Origin: Amycolatopsis acididurans
GTDB lineage: Bacteria > Actinomycetota > Actinomycetes > Mycobacteriales > Pseudonocardiaceae
Assembly (NCBI RefSeq): GCF_012328925.1
Contig: NZ_JAAXLS010000006.1
Coordinates: forward strand, 209,613-273,612
DNA: 64,000 nt
Direction: 5' to 3'
Shown here piece by piece: positions 56,360-64,000 of the stretch. A program made the position numbers and the translations under genes. The notes below the pieces were generated by a model that saw nothing but the letters and a program-made list of their open reading frames with translations, ran no database searches and had not been told where the DNA came from. The first letter of the stretch is position 1. Each line of letters opens with the position of its first letter.

Positions 56360-56375
56360 TACCGACCGCTTAGTA
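56360..56375. promoter_or_regulatory. Partial palindrome, possible TetR operator for the epoxide hydrolase
   Basis: TACCGACCGCTTAGTA is symmetric at 12 of 16 positions and contains CGCTTA, the same half-site as the palindrome at 57087-57100. It is 40 bases upstream of the epoxide hydrolase start. Confidence 0.35.
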
Positions 56376-56418
56376 TGTGCTGTAGCGTAGGCGGCATGGC
56401 GAAGCGGCCAGACCTGAT

Positions 56419-57030
56419 TCAGACGGTGGCGCCCAGCATGCGCAGCACCAGGTCCGCGTACTCGCGGCCCAGTGCCTTCGGCGTCTTGCCGACGCGGTCG
56501 CTGTACCAGCGCGCCACGTCCACGCCGAGCGAGAGCACGGCGCGTGCGGCCGTGCGCAGGTCGCCCACGGTGAACGAGCCGTCCTCGACCCCGGCCGCGA
56601 TCACGTCCCGCACGTGGTTCTCGATGCGCCGTCGCAGGTCGGTGACCACGGCGTACTCGTTCGCGGGCAGCGCCTGCAGTTCGTACTGCACGACGCGGGC
56701 GACCGTGTGCCGCCGCGCGTGCCAGGCCACGAAGTCCTCCACGATCGACCGCAGCTTCTCGCGCGGGGTTCCGTCGCGCTCGACGACGCTCTCCACGAGT
56801 GCGAGGGTCTGTTCGTGGCCGCTCTGGCTGATGGCGAACAGCAGCGCGGCCTTCGACGGGAAGTGCACGTACAGCGCGGCGGGGCTCATCCCGGCCGCGC
56901 CGGCGATGTCGCGGGTGGTGGTCGCGTGGTAGCCGCGCTCCGCGAAGGACTCGACCGCGGCCAGCATCAGGCGGCGGGCGGCCTCGGGCTGCACATCGGG
57001 CCAGAGTTCGGCGGACAGCGTGGTGGTCAC
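56419..57030 (-). CDS. TetR family transcriptional regulator
   Basis: The 203-residue repressor has an N-terminal HTH ([45 protein letters not shown]) and a C-terminal domain of the type found in regulators of acyl-CoA or steroid catabolism ([40 protein letters not shown]). The GTG start follows GGGAGG. It is divergent from two SDR genes with a perfect palindrome between them, and probably controls itself and those genes. Confidence 0.88.
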   Translation of the reverse strand: MTTTLSAELWPDVQPEAARRLMLAAVESFAERGYHATTTRDIAGAAGMSPAALYVHFPSKAALLFAISQSGHEQTLALVESVVERDGTPREKLRSIVEDFVAWHARRHTVARVVQYELQALPANEYAVVTDLRRRIENHVRDVIAAGVEDGSFTVGDLRTAARAVLSLGVDVARWYSDRVGKTPKALGREYADLVLRMLGATV

Positions 57031-57086
57031 GTCGGGATCCTCCCAGGAGCGGGCCAGTCGAGGTCGTGGCCGTGCTACAGACAGTG

Positions 57087-57100
57087 TAAGCGGGCGCTTA
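57087..57100. promoter_or_regulatory. Palindromic operator between TetR and SDR genes
   Basis: TAAGCG-GG-CGCTTA is a perfect 6 bp inverted repeat with a 2-base spacer, 57 bases upstream of the TetR start and 32 bases upstream of the SDR start. Confidence 0.55.
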
Positions 57101-57131
57101 GCAGCGTCCAGGAACGGACAGGAGCAGCACA

Positions 57132-57884
57132 GTGAACTCGTTCAAGGGCCGCGTGGCGATCGTCACCGGGGCGAGCCGCGGAATCGGTCTCGGCATCGCC
57201 CGCGAGCTGGTGCAGCGTGGCGCGAAGGTGTGCATCACCGCGCGCAAGCCCGAGCCCCTGGCCGAGGCGGTGAACGAGCTCGGCGGCAAGGACGTGGCGA
57301 TCGCGGTGCCGGGCAAGGCCGACGACGCCGAGCACCAGCAGGAGGCCGTCGCCAGGACGATGGAGGCCTTCGGCAGGCTCGACATGCTGGTCAACAACAC
57401 CGCCATCAACCCGGTCTACGGTCCCATCGTCGACGTCGATCCCGCGGCGGCGGCCAAGATCCTCAACGTGAACGTGCTCGCCCCGCTGGCGTGGATCCGG
57501 CAGGCGCGGGACGCGTGGATGGGGGAGCACGGCGGCTCGATCGTCAACGTCGCGTCGATCGCGGGACTGCGGGCGTCGAGCGGGATCGGCATGTACGGCG
57601 TGAGCAAGGCCGCGCTGATCCGCATGACGATGGAGCTCGCGGTCGATCTCGGGCCGAACATCCGCGTCAACGCGGTCGCGCCGGCGGTGGTGAAGACGAA
57701 GTTCGCGACGGTGCTGTACGAGGGCAAGGAGGACGAGGTGTCGGCCGCCTACCCGCTCAAGCGGCTGGGCGTGCCCGAGGACATCGCGGGCGCGGTCGCG
57801 TTCCTGCTCTCCGAGGACGCCGGATGGATGACCGGCCAGACGCTGGTGCTCGACGGCGGCGTGACGCTGGGCGGTGGGCTGTGA
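57132..57884 (+). CDS. Short-chain dehydrogenase/reductase (FabG-like)
   Basis: The 250-residue SDR has the cofactor motif VTGASRGIGLGIARELVQRGA, the NNTAIN strand end and the catalytic Ser/Tyr/Lys in VASIAGLRASSGIGMYGVSKAAL. It ends with TGQTLVLDGGVTLGGGL, the classical C-terminus of 3-oxoacyl reductases. R in CITARKPEP favours NADP(H). The GTG start follows CAGGAG. It is coupled to the next SDR gene (GTGA) and is likely repressed by the divergent TetR. Confidence 0.9.
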   Translation: MNSFKGRVAIVTGASRGIGLGIARELVQRGAKVCITARKPEPLAEAVNELGGKDVAIAVPGKADDAEHQQEAVARTMEAFGRLDMLVNNTAINPVYGPIVDVDPAAAAKILNVNVLAPLAWIRQARDAWMGEHGGSIVNVASIAGLRASSGIGMYGVSKAALIRMTMELAVDLGPNIRVNAVAPAVVKTKFATVLYEGKEDEVSAAYPLKRLGVPEDIAGAVAFLLSEDAGWMTGQTLVLDGGVTLGGGL

Positions 57885-58657
57885 ACCTGGACGACGCGGG
57901 TGTCGTGATCACCGGCGGCGGCGGCGGGATCGGCGGTGCGCTGGCCCGGCGCTTCGCCGCCGCCGGTGCGCGCGTGGTCGTGGCGGATCTGGATGCCGAG
58001 GCGGTCGAGCGCGTCGCCCGCGAGGTCGGCGGCGTCGCGGTCGTGGGCGACGCCGCGTCCGAGGACGGGGTTTCGCGGCTGATCGAGCGGGCGAAGGCCG
58101 AGCTGGGCGAGATCGAGCTGTTCTGCGCCAACGCCGGGGTCGCGCCGCACGGAGGGCCGGAGGCGCCCGAGGACGCGTGGGCGCGCGCGTGGGAGATCAA
58201 CGTGATGGCGCACGTGCGGGCGGCGAAGCTGCTGCTGCCGGACTGGCTGGAGCGCGGCCGGGGGCGTTTCCTCGCGACGGTGTCGGCCGCGGGCCTGCTC
58301 ACCATGCTGGGCTCGGCGCCGTACTCGGTGACCAAGCATGGCGCGCTGGCGTTCGCGGAATGGCTGTCGGCGACCTACCGGCACCGGGGGATCACCGTGC
58401 AGGCGGTGTGCCCGCAGGGGGTGCGGACGAACATGCTCGCCGGTACCGGCAGTGGTGGCCAGCTGCTGATGGCCGGGTCCGCGATCGATCCGTCCGATGT
58501 GGCCGATGAGGTGATGAAAGGCCTGGCGGACGGGCGTTTCCTGATCCTGCCGCATCCGGAGGTGCGCGAGTACTACGAGACCCGCGCGACGAGCACCGAC
58601 CGCTGGCTCGGCGGCATGAACAAACTGCAGCAGAAGATCGAAGCGCTGCCGAAATGA
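57881..58657 (+). CDS. Short-chain dehydrogenase (second of pair)
   Basis: The 258-residue SDR has VVITGGGGGIGGALARRFAAAGA, the NAD-type acid in VVVADLDAEAV, CANAG and the catalytic YSVTKHGAL. The C-terminal part (FLILPHPEVREYYETRATSTDRWLGGMNKLQQKIE) differs from FabG and resembles SDRs that act on acyl-CoA or terpenoid alcohols. GTG 57881 overlaps the previous stop. Acid after strand 2 indicates NAD, so the pair could move hydride between NADP and NAD substrates. Confidence 0.88.
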   Translation: MNLDDAGVVITGGGGGIGGALARRFAAAGARVVVADLDAEAVERVAREVGGVAVVGDAASEDGVSRLIERAKAELGEIELFCANAGVAPHGGPEAPEDAWARAWEINVMAHVRAAKLLLPDWLERGRGRFLATVSAAGLLTMLGSAPYSVTKHGALAFAEWLSATYRHRGITVQAVCPQGVRTNMLAGTGSGGQLLMAGSAIDPSDVADEVMKGLADGRFLILPHPEVREYYETRATSTDRWLGGMNKLQQKIEALPK

Positions 58658-58659
58658 GG

Positions 58660-58691
58660 CGGCGTGCCGTGCGATCCCTCACGGCACGCCG
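58660..58691. terminator. Strong bidirectional terminator
   Basis: CGGCGTGCCGTG (58660-58671) and CACGGCACGCCG (58680-58691) form a perfect 12 bp stem with an 8-base loop between the SDR gene and the convergent permease gene, whose last codons form the right arm. Confidence 0.65.
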
Positions 58692-60349
58692 ACGCGGTCG
58701 CCGAGGTGCAGGCGCAGCATCGCCGCGCGTGCCCAGGACGGGGGGCGTCCGCGTACCGAACCCGCGATCATCACGGCGAACGCCAGCGGCACCGCCCACG
58801 GCGCCGGCCGGGCGACGAGCACCGCGAACCAGCCGGGCAGCGGCGGGCCGAACAACGCCACCAGGATCGAGCCGGACACCGTCACCAGCCCGGTCAGCAC
58901 ACCCGCGATCGCGCCGGGGGCGGTGAGCCGGGGCCACCAGATGCCCAGCACCAGCAGCGGGCAGAACGTCGCCGCCGCGACGGTGAACGCCCACGTCACC
59001 AGCACGTCGGCGTCCAGCGGCGCCGCCGGCAGCGCGAGCAGCACCACCCCGGCCGCGGTGACGAGCACCGTGGTCCGCAGGGTGCGCAGGCCGCCGGTCA
59101 TCAGATCGTGCGCCGTCGCCCCGGAGATCACCAGCAGCAGCCCGAGCGAGGTGGCCAGGAACGCCGCGAACGCACCGGCCGTGAGCAGCCCGGTGAACGC
59201 CGTCCCGGCGCCGCCGCTGTCGACCTGGCTGGGCAGCGCGACCACCGCGGTGTCGGTCGCCCCGGTCAAATACAGTTGCGGCACAAGGACTTTCCCCAGC
59301 AGCCCGTAGATCCCCGGCACCAGGTAGAACACGCTGAGCAGGCACACCGTGATCGCCGCCGTACGGCGTGCCGAGCGGCCGTCCGGCGTGGTGTGGAACC
59401 GCATGATCACGTGCGGCAGCCCCATCGTGCCCAGCACCGTCGCGAACAACACGGACAGCGTGCCCAGCAACGGGTAGCCGTCGACGTCGAGCAGCGGCCG
59501 TTCCCAGCCCGGCGCGCCCGGCAGCCTGCCGCCGTTCGCCTCGGGCACCGCCGCTCCTGCCGGGAACTCCAGCCGGGTCCCGGAACCCACCGACAGGTCG
59601 CCGGGCGGGTAGAAGTGCGACACTCCCTCGGCGTTCCGGATCTGTGTCGGCTCGCGCAGCCGCAGCGTGACGTCGGCCTCGAACGTCACGGCGGTGTCCT
59701 GCGAGAAGTGGGTGAACTCGACCGGATGCACGGCCTCGTGCCGCACCCCGGCACCGACCGTGGCGAGCAGCCAGATCGCGGGCACCACGAGCAGAACCAG
59801 CTTGAGCACGAACTGGAACGCCTGCACATACGTCGCCGCCCGCATCCCGCCGAGCGCCAGCGTCACGCTCACCGCCACACCCGCGATCACCACGCCCACC
59901 CAGTACGGCGTGCCGCTCACCACGCTGAGCACGAGACCCGCGGTGCGGAACTGCGGCACCAGGTAGACCACGCCGATCACCAGCACGGCGATCGCGGTCA
60001 GCCGCCGCAGCGCGGGCGAACCCAGCCGCGCCTCGGCGAAATCGGGCACCGTCAGCGCGCCGGAACGGCGCATGGGAGCCGCGACCAACGCCAGCATCGC
60101 GACGTATCCGGCGGTGAAACCCACCGGATACCACAGAGCCCCGATCCCGTCCTTGACGACCATTCCCGCCACACCGAGGAACGACGCGGCGGAGAGGTAC
60201 TCGCCGGACACGGCGGCCGAGTTGAGTACGGGGGAGATCCGCCGTGAGGCAACGAGAAAATCCGAGGTGGTGCGCATCGCCGCGACCCCGCGCACCCCGA
60301 TGAGCAAGGTCATCAGCACGACCGGCAGCACCGCGAACGCGACGATCAC
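58679..60349 (-). CDS. Sodium/solute symporter, acetate permease ActP-like
   Basis: The 556-residue membrane protein has the SSS family fold (about 13 helices) and ActP-like segments: TTSDFLVASRRISPVLNSAAVSGEYLSAASFLGVAGMV, GLPHVIMRFHTTPD and FLATSLGLLLVISGATAHDL. A ~100-residue extracytoplasmic loop (HFSQDTAVTFEADVTLRLREPTQ...) is inserted, as in other actinobacterial members. It probably imports acetate, propionate or pyruvate with a cation. The GTG start overlaps the DUF485 gene (GTGA). The divergent acs gene supports acetate. Confidence 0.87.
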   Translation of the reverse strand: MIVAFAVLPVVLMTLLIGVRGVAAMRTTSDFLVASRRISPVLNSAAVSGEYLSAASFLGVAGMVVKDGIGALWYPVGFTAGYVAMLALVAAPMRRSGALTVPDFAEARLGSPALRRLTAIAVLVIGVVYLVPQFRTAGLVLSVVSGTPYWVGVVIAGVAVSVTLALGGMRAATYVQAFQFVLKLVLLVVPAIWLLATVGAGVRHEAVHPVEFTHFSQDTAVTFEADVTLRLREPTQIRNAEGVSHFYPPGDLSVGSGTRLEFPAGAAVPEANGGRLPGAPGWERPLLDVDGYPLLGTLSVLFATVLGTMGLPHVIMRFHTTPDGRSARRTAAITVCLLSVFYLVPGIYGLLGKVLVPQLYLTGATDTAVVALPSQVDSGGAGTAFTGLLTAGAFAAFLATSLGLLLVISGATAHDLMTGGLRTLRTTVLVTAAGVVLLALPAAPLDADVLVTWAFTVAAATFCPLLVLGIWWPRLTAPGAIAGVLTGLVTVSGSILVALFGPPLPGWFAVLVARPAPWAVPLAFAVMIAGSVRGRPPSWARAAMLRLHLGDRVGVP

Positions 60350-60696
60350 GGCTCGTCCTCCAGCCGCTCCGCACGCCGCAGCTGCCACAGCGTGAGCGTC
60401 ACCATCACGGGGAAGGGCAACGCGCCCAGCATCAGCCAGGACAACGGCATTCCCAGCAGCCGCAGGTGATCCAGCCCCGGCACGAACTTGAACAGAACGG
60501 CCACCCCGCACAGGAACCCGGCCAGTGCCGCGAGCAGCAGCAGCGCCCGGCCGCGCTGGCGGCGGTAGAGCCACGAGGCGTGGCTGGTGTCGGCGCCGTC
60601 CAGCCGGGGCGGCCGCCACGGGCCGTTCGCCCGCCGGTGCCCGCGGGCGAGCCTGGTCTGCGGGCTGGTGACCGCGACGCGCTTGGTGCGGGTCAC
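60346..60696 (-). CDS. DUF485-like small membrane protein
   Basis: The 116-residue protein has a basic N-terminal tail of ~45 residues and two membrane segments (ALLLLAALAGFLCGVAVLFKFV and LSWLMLGALPFPVMVTLTLW). This size and topology match DUF485 (YjcH-like) proteins, which accompany ActP-type permeases. It is locked between response regulator and permease genes by 4-base overlaps on both sides. The GTG start is 60696. Its role is probably stability or activity of the permease. Confidence 0.75.
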   Translation of the reverse strand: MTRTKRVAVTSPQTRLARGHRRANGPWRPPRLDGADTSHASWLYRRQRGRALLLLAALAGFLCGVAVLFKFVPGLDHLRLLGMPLSWLMLGALPFPVMVTLTLWQLRRAERLEDEP

Positions 60697-61460
60697 CGGC
60701 CCAGCTCACCGCGTTGCGCCGCCTGCAGCAGGCGGTCCCGCAGCTCGCGTGCGTGCCTGCGGCTGACCGGGACGTCGCCGGAATCGGTGTGCGCCAGCAC
60801 GCCACCGACGGAATCGCTGCGCAGTTCGCGCACCGCGTTCAACGCGACCAGGAAACCGCGGTGCACGCGGACGAAACCGCAGTCCTCCCAGTAATCCTCG
60901 AGCCGCGAGATGGGCATGCGCACCTCGTGCACGCCGTCGGGTGTGTGCAGCCGGACGTAGTCGCCGTGTGCCTCGACGAAGCGGACCTCGTCCCTGCGCA
61001 CGTAGCGGGTGCGGCCCGCCGCGTCGACCGCGAGCGCGGGCATGGTGTCCGGTGTGGACGTTCGGCCGTCGTCGTGTTCCACCCGCAGCGCGTGCACCAT
61101 CCGGTTCACCTTGGTCAACGCGGCCGCGAGGCGTTCGGCGCGGATCGGCTTGAGCACGTAGTCGACCGCGCCGACCCCGAAGGCGCTGACCGCGTGCCTG
61201 TCGTAGGCGGTCACGAACACGATCACCGGCGGATGGGACAGCTTTCCCAGCAGCGCGGCCAGTTCGAGTCCGTCGAGGCCCGGCATCGCGATGTCGAGGA
61301 ACGCCGCGTCGAACTCGCCGGCCTGGATGTTGCGCACGGCCGACAGCGGATCCCCGACCGCGGTCACCTCGCCGACCTCCGGGCAGTCCCGCAGCATCCG
61401 GCTGAGCTCCTCCAGTGCCGGTGGCACGTCGTCGACGGCCAGCACGCGTAACCCCGTCAT
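60693..61460 (-). CDS. LytTR-type response regulator
   Basis: The 255-residue regulator has a receiver domain (residues ~4-120, phosphorylation site D56 in AAFLDIAMPGLDG, K in YVLKPI) and a C-terminal LytTR DNA-binding domain (RYVRRDEVRFVEAHGDYVRLHT, RVHRGFLVALNAVREL). ATG 61460 overlaps the kinase stop, giving MTGLRVLAVDDVPPALEEL as N-terminus. LytTR proteins bind direct repeats near promoters; the likely targets are the permease operon and acs. Adjacent genes make a membrane-permease control unit. Confidence 0.92.
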   Translation of the reverse strand: MTGLRVLAVDDVPPALEELSRMLRDCPEVGEVTAVGDPLSAVRNIQAGEFDAAFLDIAMPGLDGLELAALLGKLSHPPVIVFVTAYDRHAVSAFGVGAVDYVLKPIRAERLAAALTKVNRMVHALRVEHDDGRTSTPDTMPALAVDAAGRTRYVRRDEVRFVEAHGDYVRLHTPDGVHEVRMPISRLEDYWEDCGFVRVHRGFLVALNAVRELRSDSVGGVLAHTDSGDVPVSRRHARELRDRLLQAAQRGELGR

Positions 61461-62524
61461 GGCATCACTCCAGGTTGGAACCGGGGCACTCGCACGATCA
61501 CCTTCGTGCCCGCACCCTCCGCGGTCTCCACGACCAGCCCGAACCACGGCCCGTACACCGTGCGCAACCGACGGTCCACATTGGCCAGTCCGAGACTGCC
61601 GTTGCCGGCCCGTCCGGCGAGGATCTCCCGTGCGAACTCGGGGTCCATTCCCACGCCGTCGTCCTCCACGCTGATCACGCAGTCGGTGCCTTCCGCCTCG
61701 CCACGGACGTGCACGGTACCGGTGCCCGATCTCGGCTCGATACCGTGCCTGATCGCGTTCTCCACCAGCGGTTCCAGCACCAGGTAGGGGACCGCGACGG
61801 CGAGCACCTCGGGGGCGACCCGGATCTGCACCTGCAGCCGTTCGCCGAGCACCGCCTTCTGCAGCGCGAGATAGGTCTCGATCGCGTGGAACTCCTCCGA
61901 CAGCATCGTGAACTCGTTGTGTTTCGCGAGGCTGTAGCGCGTGTAGTCGGCGAAATCGAGCATCAGTTCGCGGGCACGGTCCGGTTCGGACTTCACCAGC
62001 GCGGCGATCACGGTGAGTGCGTTGTAGACGAAGTGTGGGGAGATTTCCGCGCTCAGCGCACGGAGTTCGGCCTGCGCCACCTGATCGGCCGAGGCCTCGA
62101 GCTTCCCGCGTTCCAGCGCGTGCTCCACCAGCACGGCGACCTCGCGCACCGCGGCGGCCTGGACCTCGCCCGCGACCAGTAGCACGCCGCCGAGCTCGTC
62201 CCTGACCTGTAGCGGAACGGCGATCAGCGTCGGTTTTCCTTGTGTAGTCTCGTGGTGGAGCGCATCGCGGACGATCGCGGCGACCGTTTCGTCCCGTTGG
62301 GTACGCCCTGTCCAGAATGTCGCACCCGCCAGATCGGCGAATCCGGCCGCCTCCGCGCCGAGGAGTCTGCGGATGCGGCGCAGCGCGCGAAGCGCTCGAG
62401 GGGTGTCGAGGCCGCCCTTGACGTCACGGGTGATCCGGCGCGATCTCGCGAGGATGCTCGCGAGATCGCCGCGTGCCGTGCGGACAAGCATCGCAGCCAC
62501 CCATCGTCGTCGGCGGTCGGTCAT
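61457..62524 (-). CDS. LytS-like sensor histidine kinase
   Basis: The ~355-residue kinase has a GAF-like N-terminal sensor (~residues 55-150, LIAVPLQVRDELGGVLLVAGEV), the His_kinase motif with the phospho-accepting histidine in LSAEISPHFVYNALTVIAAL, and an HATPase domain (VPYLVLEPLVENAIRHGIEP, VEDDGVGMD, GNGSLGLANVDRRL). No membrane helix is seen, so the signal is probably cytosolic, in contrast to 5TM LytS. ATG 62524 is used here; TTG 62548 would add 8 residues. It heads the operon kinase-regulator-DUF485-permease. Confidence 0.88.
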   Translation of the reverse strand: MTDRRRRWVAAMLVRTARGDLASILARSRRITRDVKGGLDTPRALRALRRIRRLLGAEAAGFADLAGATFWTGRTQRDETVAAIVRDALHHETTQGKPTLIAVPLQVRDELGGVLLVAGEVQAAAVREVAVLVEHALERGKLEASADQVAQAELRALSAEISPHFVYNALTVIAALVKSEPDRARELMLDFADYTRYSLAKHNEFTMLSEEFHAIETYLALQKAVLGERLQVQIRVAPEVLAVAVPYLVLEPLVENAIRHGIEPRSGTGTVHVRGEAEGTDCVISVEDDGVGMDPEFAREILAGRAGNGSLGLANVDRRLRTVYGPWFGLVVETAEGAGTKVIVRVPRFQPGVMP

Positions 62525-62651
62525 CGATTGTATGCCGACGTTCGTCAACCGTTCGTCCCGGTATCGCTACCGTCTGTCGCGGACCCGGTGACCGGAGGCA
62601 CAACGGCTCTTATCGTCGCCAACCGCGACGACGCGTGGAATGGGAGCCTGC

Positions 62652-64000
62652 ATGAGCAATGAGGCATTGTCGAACCTGTTGACCGAAAACAGGACCTTCC
62701 CGCCGGATGACCGTTTCGCCGCCGCGGCCAATGCCACGGCTGAGTGGTATGAGAAGGCGGATGCGGACCGGGATGCGTTCTGGGCTGAGCAGGCGGAGCG
62801 GTTGCACTGGGACACGAGGTGGTCTCGGGTGCTGGATTGGTCGGGGGCGCCGTTCGCGAAGTGGTTTGTCGGCGGGAAGTTGAACGTCGCCTACAACTGT
62901 GTGGACCGGCATGTGGAGGCCGGGCATGGGGATCAGGTGGCGATTCACTGGGTGGGTGAGCCGGGCGATCGGCGTGATATCACCTACGCCGAGCTCAAGG
63001 ACGAGGTGTGCCGGGCCGCCAACGCCCTGCTCTCCCTCGGCGTGACGGCCGGGGACCGGGTGGCGATCCAGCTGCAGATGGTGCCCGAAGCCATCGTCGC
63101 GATGCTGGCGTGTGCCCGGATCGGTGCGATGCACAGTGTGGTGTTCGGCGGGTTTTCTCCGGCGGCGTTGCGTTCTCGCGTGGATGACGCGGAGGCGAAG
63201 GTGGTGATCACTTCTGATGGGCAGTATCGGCGGGGTAAGGCGGCGCCGATGAAGGCCAACGTGGATGAGGCTTTGGCGGGTGCCGCGTCGGTGCAGAAGG
63301 TGATCGTGGTGCGCCGCACCGGGGATGAGGTGCCGATGGATGTGGCGCGGGATGTGTGGTGGCACGACCTGGTCGAGGGCCAGTCGGCCGAGCACACGCC
63401 GGAGGCGTTTGATTCCGAGCATCCGTTGTTCATTCTCTACACCTCGGGTACGACGGGGAAGCCGAAGGGGATTCTGCACACCTCGGGGGGTTATCTGACG
63501 CAGGTGGCCTATACCCATCATGTGGTGTTCGATCACAAGCCCGGGGAGGATGTGTATTGGTGCACCGCGGATATCGGGTGGGTGACCGGGCACTCCTACA
63601 TCGTGTATGGGCCGTTGGCGAACCGGGCCACGCAGGTGGTGTATGAGGGCACTCCGAACACTCCGCACGAGGGCCGGCATTGGGAGATCATCGCCGAGCA
63701 CCGGGTGTCGATCTACTACACCGCCCCCACCCTGATCCGCACGTTCATGAAGTGGGGCGAGGACATTCCCGCCCGCTACGACCTGTCCAGCCTGCGGGTG
63801 CTGGGCAGTGTGGGTGAGCCGATCAACCCCGAGGCGTGGATGTGGTATCGCGAGCACATCGGCGCGAACCGCACCCCGGTGGTGGACACCTGGTGGCAGA
63901 CCGAGACCGGGGCGATCATGATCTCCCCGCTGCCCGGGGTGACCGCCACCAAACCCGGCTCCGCGCAGAAACCGCTGCCGGGGATCTCGGCCAAGGTCGT
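62652..64000 (+). CDS. acs: Acetyl-CoA synthetase, 5' part (runs off the window)
   Basis: About 449 of the usual ~650 residues are present. Motifs of the AMP-forming family are visible: the ATP loop LYTSGTTGKPKGI, DIGWVTGHSYIVYGPL, the APTLIRTFMKWGED segment, LGSVGEPINPEAW and VVDTWWQTETGAIMI, all diagnostic for Acs. It activates acetate with ATP and CoA. ATG 62652 has GGGAG upstream. It is divergent from the kinase-regulator-DUF485-permease operon. Stretches with unusual T/A third positions (GAT, CAT, TAT) alternate with normal GC-rich codons inside the gene. The lysine acetylation site near the C-terminus lies outside the window. Confidence 0.95.
   Translation, partial: MSNEALSNLLTENRTFPPDDRFAAAANATAEWYEKADADRDAFWAEQAERLHWDTRWSRVLDWSGAPFAKWFVGGKLNVAYNCVDRHVEAGHGDQVAIHWVGEPGDRRDITYAELKDEVCRAANALLSLGVTAGDRVAIQLQMVPEAIVAMLACARIGAMHSVVFGGFSPAALRSRVDDAEAKVVITSDGQYRRGKAAPMKANVDEALAGAASVQKVIVVRRTGDEVPMDVARDVWWHDLVEGQSAEHTPEAFDSEHPLFILYTSGTTGKPKGILHTSGGYLTQVAYTHHVVFDHKPGEDVYWCTADIGWVTGHSYIVYGPLANRATQVVYEGTPNTPHEGRHWEIIAEHRVSIYYTAPTLIRTFMKWGEDIPARYDLSSLRVLGSVGEPINPEAWMWYREHIGANRTPVVDTWWQTETGAIMISPLPGVTATKPGSAQKPLPGISAKV

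Overview
This 64 kb window is very GC-rich, with strong G/C preference at third codon positions, many GTG starts, many leaderless promoters and 4-base stop/start overlaps. The gene content points to an actinobacterium of the family Pseudonocardiaceae, probably Amycolatopsis or a close relative; this is inferred from gene families and gene order, not from a search. The order ctaA / ABC permease / ABC ATPase / mptB facing sufR-sufB-sufD-sufC-sufS-sufU-sufT matches the Rv1456c-Rv1466 neighbourhood of Mycobacterium tuberculosis as I remember it, and the later ABC-F plus small HTH pair resembles Rv1473/Rv1473A.

Region 1 (1-7.2 kb) is a tightly overlapping hopanoid operon: 3' part of hpnD, hpnE, a polyprenyl diphosphate synthase, squalene-hopene cyclase, a fusion of HpnG-type nucleosidase/phosphorylase with IspH, and radical-SAM hpnH. 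It joins precursor supply (IspH, prenyl synthase) to squalene formation, cyclisation and side-chain addition. Region 2 (7.4-20.9 kb) holds a quinone reductase, a small conserved protein, a fatty acid desaturase, heme A synthase, an ABC-2 exporter, an MptB-like mannosyltransferase and the complete suf iron-sulfur assembly operon, which closes with a clear terminator. Region 3 (20.9-31.6 kb) has a degenerate EAL-CBS-GGDEF protein, a lone lycopene cyclase, a dGTPase overlapped with an acVLRF1-type peptidyl-tRNA hydrolase, an ABC-F protein with a structured leader, a 69-residue HTH protein, a GT-C membrane glycosyltransferase and an ABC exporter.

Region 4 (31.6-43.4 kb) carries an SIS protein, an alpha/beta hydrolase, an LCP-family cell-wall ligase, an acetyltransferase, and an AcoR-like regulator with a likely palindromic target in front of an aldehyde dehydrogenase plus an alcohol dehydrogenase of the NDMA-dependent type. 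A peroxiredoxin, a degenerate PAS-GGDEF-EAL protein and a cytochrome P450 follow. Between the P450 and an enoyl-CoA hydratase lies a 15-unit tandem repeat with a 22 bp period (43501-43815).

Region 5 (43.8-54.5 kb) is a catabolic acyl-CoA locus. The hydratase is divergent from an eight-gene chain (DinB-like protein, AtuA-like protein, acyl-CoA dehydrogenase, carboxylase beta and alpha, second acyl-CoA dehydrogenase, SDR, TetR) across a perfect 18 bp palindrome. Most junctions in the chain are NTGA overlaps, and the TetR gene appears to start with CTG. Region 6 (54.5-64 kb) has a small unknown protein, a nucleoside deaminase, an epoxide hydrolase, a TetR regulator divergent from two SDR genes, and an acetate module: a LytS/LytTR-type two-component system overlapping DUF485 and ActP-type permease genes, divergent from acetyl-CoA synthetase, which runs off the window edge. 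I found no rRNA, tRNA, CRISPR array, insertion sequence or prophage.
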